Source: Magnetococcales bacterium (lineage in GTDB: Bacteria; Pseudomonadota; Magnetococcia; Magnetococcales; DC0425bin3). From it: a stretch of DNA of 20,549 nt. Positions within the stretch are counted from its first letter, which is position 1; each line of letters opens with the position of its first letter. Positions 15,292 to 20,549 of this stretch are shown here, piece after piece. The stretch spans positions 1 to 20,549 of the forward strand of contig JADGCJ010000051.1 of the NCBI GenBank assembly GCA_015229045.1, read 5' to 3'. The position numbers were made by a program, and so were the translations under genes. The notes beneath the pieces are model-generated. The model did not search any database. It was not told the origin of the DNA and was given only the letters and a program-made list of their open reading frames with translations.

Positions 15292-16881
15292 ATGCCAGCT
15301 CCGGTTGCTGTTGCGTTGGCATCAGTCATTGCTCTGTTGTCGGCTGTCATGTTGCCTTTGACCAGGATCAGGGGGGAGTTCTGGTCTGTGGCTCTGGTCG
15401 GATTGACAACGCTCCTGCTGATTGCGTCCCAGGATTACCTTCTCCTGGCCAACGTCCTCATGGTCTATCTGCTCCTGGTGTTCCTGGTGGCGATCAAACT
15501 GGGGCGCCGTGCATCGATTCTGGCCTCCTTCCTGAGTATTGCAGCGTTTGCCTACTACTTCGTTCCTCCCTATGCGTCGTTTGCCATCATCAATCCCCAG
15601 TATTTGTTGATTCTCGGGTTCATGTTGCTGATTGCCCTGATCACGACCCGTCTGACGACCGGACTGCACGCTCAGATCATTGTTGCCGAGAATCGCGAAC
15701 GCCGTATCCTTTCCCTATACGAATTGGCCAGCGAGCTGACAGGCGTCGTCTCCACCGTGCAAATCGTTATCCCATGTCGTCGTTTCATCAAGGTCAACTT
15801 CGATGCCCAGGGAACCATCCTCATGGCAGATGCAGCGGGCAAGTTATCCCCCCTGGACCTGGACAGGGGTGCAACCGGCTTGACAACGAACGCAAACCTG
15901 GACCTCGACTTGGCACAGGGAGTGTTCGACATGGAGAACATTCCCAATCAAAACAGTATGTTTCAACAGGATGCAACCGCTATTTACATCCCTCTGCGGG
16001 GTGGTACGAGGATTCACGGCATTCTTGTTTTAAGCCAGAACAACGCCAACCGGGAACTGTCATCCGAACAGGAATCCTTGCTGAAAACCTGCGTGACGTT
16101 CATAGGTGTGGTTTTGGAACGGCTGGAATATGCAGCCAGAACGCAACAGGCCACGTTGCTTGCCGAATCGGAACGTCTGCGCAACGCCTTATTGGCCAGC
16201 CTCTCTCATGACATGCGCACCCCGGTTGCTGCCATGGCCGGTATCGCCGATGCCATGCAGTTGAGTTCTCCCCCCTTGTCTGCCACCCACATGGATTTGC
16301 TGAACACCATGCGCAGACAGGTGCGCCTGATTCTGTCCGATATCGACAAACTGTTAGATATGGCCGACCTGCAAACGGACCATGTGACACTCCACAAGGA
16401 GTGGCAACTTCTGGAGGAGGTGATCGGTTCGGCCATCAAGACCAGTGCTCTCGTACTGGAAGGCTGCGAGGTGCGGATCAACATTGACGATGGGCTGCCC
16501 CTGTTGGAAATGGACGCCATGATGATGGAGCGTGTCTTTTGCAACCTGCTGGAAAATGCCGCCCGGCACACTCCTGCGGGCAGCCGGATCGACATCGACG
16601 CCTATGTGAAAGAGGGGCAGGTGATTGTCGATGTGACGGATAACGGTCCCGGTTTTCCCCCGGGAACGGAGGAGTCCATGTTTGAAAAATTTGTCCATGG
16701 CAAATCGCGAACCGGGATGAGCGGTGTGGGTTTGGGGCTTGCCGTTGTACGGGCGGTTTTGCAAGCTCATAATGGAGCCATTCATGCTGAAAACCGTCCC
16801 GAGGGAGGGGTCAAGATTGAATTCTCCCTGCCCATTCACGAACCACCTCCCGTTGATCCGGAAGTGGAAAAATTTCTGTGA
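15292..16881 (+). CDS. KdpD-type sensor histidine kinase (C-terminal half only)
   Basis: This is a 529-residue membrane histidine kinase. It lacks the KdpD and USP cytoplasmic domains of true KdpD (about 890 residues) and begins directly with the DUF4118 membrane region (about 1-125, several hydrophobic segments). A GAF-like sensor domain covers about 145-280. The HisKA domain has phospho-acceptor H306 (LASLSHDMRTPVAA). The ATPase domain has the N-box around 418-426 (NLLENAARH), G1 DNGPGFP (450-456), an F-box (EKFVHG) and G2 GVGLGLAVV. It is probably autophosphorylating, but no response regulator is in the window. The ATG at 15292 follows AAAAGGAG. Its leader (AAAGGAGTGGA) echoes that of the transporter gene, hinting that they form a functional unit despite the 213-base gap. 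Confidence 0.9.
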   Translation: MPAPVAVALASVIALLSAVMLPLTRIRGEFWSVALVGLTTLLLIASQDYLLLANVLMVYLLLVFLVAIKLGRRASILASFLSIAAFAYYFVPPYASFAIINPQYLLILGFMLLIALITTRLTTGLHAQIIVAENRERRILSLYELASELTGVVSTVQIVIPCRRFIKVNFDAQGTILMADAAGKLSPLDLDRGATGLTTNANLDLDLAQGVFDMENIPNQNSMFQQDATAIYIPLRGGTRIHGILVLSQNNANRELSSEQESLLKTCVTFIGVVLERLEYAARTQQATLLAESERLRNALLASLSHDMRTPVAAMAGIADAMQLSSPPLSATHMDLLNTMRRQVRLILSDIDKLLDMADLQTDHVTLHKEWQLLEEVIGSAIKTSALVLEGCEVRINIDDGLPLLEMDAMMMERVFCNLLENAARHTPAGSRIDIDAYVKEGQVIVDVTDNGPGFPPGTEESMFEKFVHGKSRTGMSGVGLGLAVVRAVLQAHNGAIHAENRPEGGVKIEFSLPIHEPPPVDPEVEKFL

Positions 16882-16886
16882 AACAC

Positions 16887-16916
16887 TTGGAATCGTTTGG
16901 GATTGGCTTATTCCAA
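16887..16916. terminator. Stem-loop after the kinase gene
   Basis: TTGGAAT (16887-16893) pairs perfectly with ATTCCAA (16910-16916) around a 16-base loop, 6 bases after the kinase stop. No T-run follows, so a processing or weak termination element is as likely as an intrinsic terminator. Confidence 0.35.
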
Positions 16917-17074
16917 TTCCAGATCAAGGTGGATGCGAGGCAACAACGAGTGAGCGACGAGATAGTACGTGTGCCAACATCTCATAAACCTCTTGTTAAC
17001 ATCTTATCAAGACCATGGTCAGTTTCAGGTAGTTATTTACCCTGAAGTCAGTTATACGTCGTGAACATGAAAAC

Positions 17075-17089
17075 AGGGCGTAGCGCCCT
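17075..17089. promoter_or_regulatory. Strong 6-bp hairpin upstream of the secreted protein
   Basis: AGGGCG (17075-17080) and CGCCCT (17084-17089) form a perfect stem with a TAG loop, ending 46 bases before the 17136 start. It may act in the 5' untranslated leader (stability or attenuation), or as an upstream terminator lacking a T-run. No clear -35/-10 pair is visible in 16917-17135. Confidence 0.4.
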
Positions 17090-17135
17090 CAACCACTGAA
17101 TGGTCACGTCGTCTGACGCAATCGGGAGAATAAAT

Positions 17136-18173
17136 ATGATCACCATCGAAAAAAATCTTGCTGTTTCGGGTAAAGTCCTGCTGCTTGGAGTTGCCACGAT
17201 GCTGGCGGCACCGCCTGCGGCTCAGGCTGGTCTGTTCGACAAGATCGAGCATGGCGTGTCCAAAGCTGCCAACACAGTCGGCAACACGGCAACAAATGCC
17301 GCCAATACAGTCGGCAACACGGCAACCAGCACCGCCAACACGGTCGGCAATGCGGTCACCAACGCTGCCAACACCGTGGCAAACGTCTCCAAGGATGAAG
17401 CGAAAGCTCTCGCCACAACCGCCAAGTCGACCTACTCTTCAGCCGCCAGCACGGTGCAATCCGGGTACAACGCCTCTGTCAACTTTGTCAAATCGTCCCT
17501 CACTGCCGCTCTCGAGGCCCTGTTCCGCGCAACGGCTGGTAAATTTCTCAGCGCCAACAAGACGATCTTGACCAACCTGCAAACCGGCTTGAGAAATTTG
17601 GATGACGAGGGCAAGGCTGCCCTGAACCGTATCAAGCGGGCGATTCCAACCGGCCAGATTACCGCCCAGGCAGCCACCGACATGAAGCTGCTGGCTGCCA
17701 AACTCAAACTGGCGGCTGGCACGGCAGGGTCCAACATTCCCAGCAATGTCGTCAACTCTTCGTGGGGTATTCCCCTGGGCGGCGCTTCGGTGGGGCTTAT
17801 CGCCGGTGTTGATGGCGAAGTTGCGCTGATCATGAATGTCCAGCCGACCAATGGCAAATACACTTACGCCATCATGTCGTACACGGGTGGTTCCCTGGGT
17901 GCCACGGTTGAATCAGAGGCGACGGTTCCGGGTAGCGGCATCGTGTGGCAGCCAGGCACGATCGCTGACAACGAGGGGTGGTCTGTCGGGTTGGGCATTG
18001 CGGGCGCTCTCGGAGCGGGGGGCGGGCTCGGCCTCTCCTGGGGTGTTGCCAAAGGGATGTCCGGTGCGGCCAATGCCATCCCCGGCATCGAGTTGAGCAC
18101 AGATGGGGGAGCCAAGGTTGACGTCTCCTTCAAGGCGGGCTACACCAAGATTCTGAAGACAGGCACGATGTAA
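17136..18173 (+). CDS. Secreted repeat-containing protein of unknown family
   Basis: This is a 345-residue secreted or periplasmic protein that I do not recognise. A clear signal peptide (residues 1-31: basic start, LLLGVATMLAAPPAAQA) ends at AQA|GLFD. Four 11-residue repeats follow at about 44-87: AANTVGNTATN, AANTVGNTATS, TANTVGNAVTN and AANTVANVSKD. These form an amphipathic helical array reminiscent of LEA or apolipoprotein-type repeats. A helical region with two KSSLTAALEAL-like segments runs to about 210. The last third is rich in glycine and beta-type sequence, with a glycine-zipper run GIAGALGAGGGLGLSWGVAKG near 289-309, suggesting membrane insertion or self-assembly. The start at 17136 follows GGGAGA at about 6 bases; the frame is open upstream to 17100 but loses the signal peptide. 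No partner genes are adjacent. Confidence 0.82.
   Translation: MITIEKNLAVSGKVLLLGVATMLAAPPAAQAGLFDKIEHGVSKAANTVGNTATNAANTVGNTATSTANTVGNAVTNAANTVANVSKDEAKALATTAKSTYSSAASTVQSGYNASVNFVKSSLTAALEALFRATAGKFLSANKTILTNLQTGLRNLDDEGKAALNRIKRAIPTGQITAQAATDMKLLAAKLKLAAGTAGSNIPSNVVNSSWGIPLGGASVGLIAGVDGEVALIMNVQPTNGKYTYAIMSYTGGSLGATVESEATVPGSGIVWQPGTIADNEGWSVGLGIAGALGAGGGLGLSWGVAKGMSGAANAIPGIELSTDGGAKVDVSFKAGYTKILKTGTM
17265..17396 (+). repeat. Four tandem 33-bp coding repeats
   Basis: The four 33-base units code for 11-residue repeats in the secreted protein (units at about 17265, 17298, 17331 and 17364). The first two are nearly identical at DNA level and the last is the most diverged. They sit just after the signal peptide coding region. 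Confidence 0.85.
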
Positions 18174-18203
18174 CTCCAGTTTCAATTTATGCTCCGGAAA
18201 TCA

Positions 18204-18261
18204 CGGTGGTGTGAGGGATACATTTTTAAACCCCCTTTTTTGCAACACTCTCACACCACCG
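18204..18261. terminator. Perfect 12-bp inverted repeat between convergent genes
   Basis: CGGTGGTGTGAG (18204-18215) is a perfect inverted copy of CTCACACCACCG (18250-18261) around a 34-base loop that itself holds T- and A-rich runs. It lies between the secreted-protein stop (18173) and the stop of the convergent sugar-modification gene (18348), where a bidirectional terminator would fit. No T-run follows the second arm, so an intrinsic terminator is not certain. Confidence 0.5.
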
Positions 18262-18347
18262 CTGACACCAGGGGGCTATCCACACGCAACCAAGGTGCCC
18301 ATGGAGACAAAATCACCCTGTGGAGAACCACTCACGGTGGGGAGAGT

Positions 18348-20066
18348 TCACCTCTTGAAATATTTTATTCGTTCCGCATCAATAATGGTTAATTTTCCGC
18401 AAAAATTGAACGTATGACAGGAGACAAGCCCCTTGCGCCAATCCGGTGTGGCACGACTTATAACCCGTTCGTGATATACTTCTGAGTTCAGCGTTACGAT
18501 TTCGTTGAGTGTAATCCCGTAGCCATAGTGTTCCGAGCAGTCCTGTGATGGGCGATAGATACGCCCATCGTGTAAAAATATCTGACCCGCAGAACGTGCG
18601 TTTCTTGGATCACAAACAACGGGGTTCATGGGATGAGGAGTCCATTCTCCTGAGAGAAGCTCTTTTCGATAATAAACAGAGAGGGTGTCGCCTATGCCGG
18701 TATAATTCACCAATTCTGTAACAAACAACCACCAGTAACCATCATGGAAATAGAGTGAAGGATCAGCAAAAGGTGTTTTGTCAAACAGAACGGCGCATGG
18801 TTCCCACCGATCCGGGAATGACTCACAACGGAACAGCTCCATTTTTGTCTGGTTGGTTTCGGGAAGCATGTAGTAATACCCACCATGTTCAATGATCGAT
18901 GGGTAGGAAAGATGCTGATCCAGGTCAAGAACAGGCATGGCATCACTGACATTCCCATTCTCATCAATTGTCAACATAGAGATGCGACCCTTATTGTCTG
19001 AAAAAGTCACTTCCTCAAAGAAGACATAATAGAGACCGTCTTTATGGACAACAAAAGGATCAGCCCAGAAACGATCTGAAGGAGGAACGATCTCCTTGAA
19101 TTGATAAAACGAGGTTGCGACTGAATTCTGGATCTTATACAACAAGAACCACTGTTTTTTTTCAACCCAGCTTTCGAAATATTTCTTCCAGATGAAGGAA
19201 CCATAGGCACGTATCACTCCGATCGCCATGGCCCCGTTGGTGGGTGAACGGTAAAGGGGTTTGCTGTAAAACCGAATGGGGTTGCACTGTCGAACGCGCT
19301 CCATGAACGCCTTGTTGCCCAACGTCGAAAGATTCCGAAGTTGCCGCAGGAGTACAGGCGTGGAATTCATGAGTAGCTTATTATAGTTTCTGATCGCAAA
19401 CGGAGCGTTTGTCGTTAGAAAAACCCGTTCCAGAACCTGCCCTCCATCCAGAGATTCAGTGATGATTTGAAGGGTTATACCAGAGACGCGCTGATTAAGC
19501 AAAATTTCCCAGATTGCTGGAGGGCCTCCACGGTTAATCGAGTTGTCAGCATGGTGAAAGCTCCATATGCCGCAAGGTGGAGCAGTCAAAATGCCCCCCC
19601 TCAAAATCCGAAACGCCAGCCTCAGCAGCATGTCCGGTTGATATTGCATGATCAGTTTGCAGTCGGCGTCTGCTATATAGTCGGAAAATTTTAGAGATCT
19701 TTCTGGTGTCACGTTAATAATCGGAACATTTTCAAGAATATCCTTGATGGATACTTTTTCAAAGGCATTCGGTTTTCTCAGGCGTTTTTTTATAAAGTCC
19801 TCAATTCTCGAAAAACAGTAAAGGTGGTATAAAAAATGCGGCTTGAATGGCGCTTTTAAAATTCTTTTTATCAATCCATAAGTTTTATATATCCAACCTC
19901 CAGAAAAAGCACCTGTTTCTGTTCCTGCTTCTGTCTTTGGCACCTCAAACACCACCAATACTACTTCTGCGAAATCGGCATCCAGAATGCCTTTGATAAG
20001 TGTATACTCCCAGTAATCGACTTCCCACTTGGAAAGCAGGATCCCAACTTTCACTTTTTTGTTCAT
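18348..20066 (-). CDS. Formyltransferase-like / GH43-like beta-propeller fusion protein
   Basis: This is a 572-residue two-domain protein. The N-terminal half (about 1-220) is a formyltransferase-like domain. The active-site block reads GIWSFHHADNSINRGGPPAIWEI (about 166-188) with SLDGGQVL (205-212). His171 and Asp207 of the usual N-H-D triad are in place, but the Asn position is Ser169. The C-terminal half (about 330-550) is a five-bladed propeller of the type found in glucosamine inositolphosphorylceramide transferases and GH43-like proteins: WADPFVVHKDGLYYVFFEE (334-352), SYPSIIEHGGYYYMLPET, FADPSLYFHDGYWWLFVTE and SAGQIFLHDGRIYRPSQD. A role in surface or exopolysaccharide modification is an inference. 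It is AT-richer than its neighbours, suggesting transfer. Start ATG 20066 has AGGTGG at about 9 bases. Confidence 0.8.
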   Translation of the reverse strand: MNKKVKVGILLSKWEVDYWEYTLIKGILDADFAEVVLVVFEVPKTEAGTETGAFSGGWIYKTYGLIKRILKAPFKPHFLYHLYCFSRIEDFIKKRLRKPNAFEKVSIKDILENVPIINVTPERSLKFSDYIADADCKLIMQYQPDMLLRLAFRILRGGILTAPPCGIWSFHHADNSINRGGPPAIWEILLNQRVSGITLQIITESLDGGQVLERVFLTTNAPFAIRNYNKLLMNSTPVLLRQLRNLSTLGNKAFMERVRQCNPIRFYSKPLYRSPTNGAMAIGVIRAYGSFIWKKYFESWVEKKQWFLLYKIQNSVATSFYQFKEIVPPSDRFWADPFVVHKDGLYYVFFEEVTFSDNKGRISMLTIDENGNVSDAMPVLDLDQHLSYPSIIEHGGYYYMLPETNQTKMELFRCESFPDRWEPCAVLFDKTPFADPSLYFHDGYWWLFVTELVNYTGIGDTLSVYYRKELLSGEWTPHPMNPVVCDPRNARSAGQIFLHDGRIYRPSQDCSEHYGYGITLNEIVTLNSEVYHERVISRATPDWRKGLVSCHTFNFCGKLTIIDAERIKYFKR

Positions 20067-20345
20067 GTCTCAACACCACCTAAAATTGAGTGGATCTCTT
20101 CCTGACCTGGCGAACATACCCAAAATTGGACAGGGCACATGGAACGGGGCCATGGAACGATTGACACCACAGCCCACTGTGGCAAACTTATCTGACTTTG
20201 CAATTTGAGAAAAGAGGCGGCGACGAGTTTTTTGGGATGTTGTCGTTTTGGCCCCCGCAAGGAGAGGTCCATATTTTTTACCAATTCACTCCTACCCAAC
20301 TGCCAAAAAACTCCCGCCAAAAGTAGCAACCTGGTAGCAATGAAC
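20067..20345. other. Noncoding region upstream of the fusion gene
   Basis: The region between the fusion gene start and the tRNA-type terminator has no convincing gene. One frame can be read on the minus strand from a TTG inside the terminator T-run to a stop overlapping the fusion start, but it has no family resemblance or ribosome-binding site. The promoter of the fusion gene should lie here; I see no confident -35/-10 pair. Confidence 0.4.
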
Positions 20346-20372
20346 AAAAAAGGCCACTCTCATAGTGGCCTT
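20346..20372 (-). terminator. Intrinsic terminator of the tRNA-Thr transcript
   Basis: On the minus strand a 7-bp stem (GGCCACT / AGTGGCC; plus-strand positions 20352-20358 and 20364-20370, loop of 5) is followed by six T residues (plus-strand A's 20346-20351). It lies just downstream of the 3' end of the tRNA-Thr fragment. This is a textbook Rho-independent terminator for the minus strand. Confidence 0.9.
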
Positions 20373-20388
20373 AAGTCTTTGTTCTAAT

Positions 20389-20435
20389 TGGAGCTGGCGA
20401 GAGGAATCGAACCCCCAACCGGCTGATTACAAATC
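20389..20435 (-). other. 3' part of a tRNA-Thr(UGU) gene, attachment-site-like
   Basis: Read on the minus strand, this is a clean tRNA 3' half: an anticodon loop with TTTGTAA (anticodon TGT, threonine), the 3' anticodon stem TCAGC, a 5-base variable loop, a T-arm with GGGGG / TTCGATT / CCTCT, an acceptor 3' strand CGCCAGC, then T and CCA. The expected 5' half is missing: the sequence before GATTTGTAA does not pair with TCAGC, and no GCTGGCG acceptor 5' strand appears at the right distance. A tRNA 3' half with its native terminator but no 5' half is the usual signature of the distal end of an element integrated into a tRNA gene. Confidence 0.8.
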
Positions 20436-20446
20436 CGTTGTAATCA
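20424..20446. repeat. 8-bp inverted repeat with 7-bp spacer at the tRNA junction
   Basis: TGATTACA (20424-20431) and TGTAATCA (20439-20446) are perfect inverted copies separated by 7 bases. They straddle the point where the tRNA match ends (about 20435). The layout resembles the core-binding sites of a tyrosine integrase flanking its overlap region. Confidence 0.65.
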
Positions 20447-20549
20447 CCTGTAATGCCGCGTAAAGCTTTGAGATTCCTGCAACCAGGTTAAACATGTTGT
20501 GGCAATAGGTGGCAGTCTGTCGCACTGGGGTTGACACTTGGTTGACACT
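20436..20549. mobile_element. Edge of a presumed integrated element, with direct repeats
   Basis: This is the DNA to the right of the tRNA 3' fragment, which is no longer tRNA. It has no gene that I can see. At the very end GGTTGACACT occurs twice (20529-20538 and 20540-20549), one helical turn apart (period 11), as expected of integrase arm-type sites or phase-aligned protein sites. The assignment to a mobile element is an inference from the tRNA fragment; no integrase is visible in the window. Confidence 0.5.

Noticed and set aside
18270..18282. A sequence close to a DnaA box (CTATCCACA)
   Set aside because: A single imperfect site with no cluster, AT-rich unwinding region or replication gene nearby.
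20063..20347. A 94-codon minus-strand frame whose stop overlaps the start of the fusion gene
   Set aside because: It begins at a TTG in the terminator T-run, lacks a ribosome-binding site and resembles nothing I know; the overlap may be chance.
1..20549. CRISPR arrays or known phage-defence gene sets
   Set aside because: No spaced repeats of CRISPR type and no cas or defence genes were seen; the only defence-like pair is the PIN/DUF2281 toxin-antitoxin.

Overview
The window is a compact, GC-rich stretch of a Gram-negative bacterial chromosome, almost certainly a proteobacterium. LolA (outer-membrane lipoprotein carrier) and a UbiU/UbiV/UbiK ubiquinone set point that way. The class I methyltransferase placed divergently from gloB is an arrangement I associate with Alphaproteobacteria and relatives. 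A deep-branching group such as Magnetococcales is possible, but the sequence alone does not settle it. Most genes are ordinary housekeeping genes; the two ends and the part after about 15 kb carry the accessory features.

Layout. (1) 1-50: two GC-rich palindromes in tandem, REP-like. (2) 92-3997, minus strand: the tightly packed run lolA > yajQ > rimO > rarA, with a 52-bp tandem duplication that copies the yajQ translation start. (3) 4309-4809, plus strand: a small unrecognised gene. (4) 4872-6519, minus strand: methyltransferase > xerD, divergent from gloB (6562-7329, plus). (5) 7409-11879, minus strand: ubiU > ubiV > ubiK > aldehyde dehydrogenase > DUF2281-like antitoxin > PIN toxin, closely spaced and possibly one transcript. 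(6) 12047-12877, minus strand: an inositol-monophosphatase-family protein with altered metal-site residues. (7) 13032-16881, plus strand: TauE/SafE-family membrane protein, NhaD/citrate-type ion transporter, and a KdpD-type histidine kinase that has only the C-terminal half of KdpD. (8) 17136-18173, plus strand: a secreted protein with four 11-residue repeats and a glycine-rich C-terminal part; I do not recognise its family. (9) 18348-20066, minus strand: a fusion of a formyltransferase-like domain with a GH43-like beta-propeller, visibly more AT-rich than the rest. (10) 20346-20549: a strong terminator and the 3' part of a tRNA-Thr(UGU) gene without its 5' half, then unrelated DNA with direct repeats. 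This looks like one end of an integrated element lying mostly to the right of the window.

How the genes work together. UbiU and UbiV carry the four cysteines each expected of the 4Fe-4S proteins that hydroxylate the ubiquinone ring without oxygen, and UbiK is a ubiquinone-assembly accessory factor, so the cell probably makes ubiquinone under low oxygen. The lolA-rarA run serves the envelope, ribosome modification and replication-fork repair. The transporter and kinase pair suggests sensing and control of Na+ or K+ or another ion, but no response regulator is present in the window.

The strongest leads for something new are the tRNA-Thr attachment-like site at the right edge, the unrecognised repeat-bearing secreted protein, the duplicated yajQ start, and the atypical sugar-formyltransferase/propeller fusion. 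I do not see a complete undescribed system inside this window.
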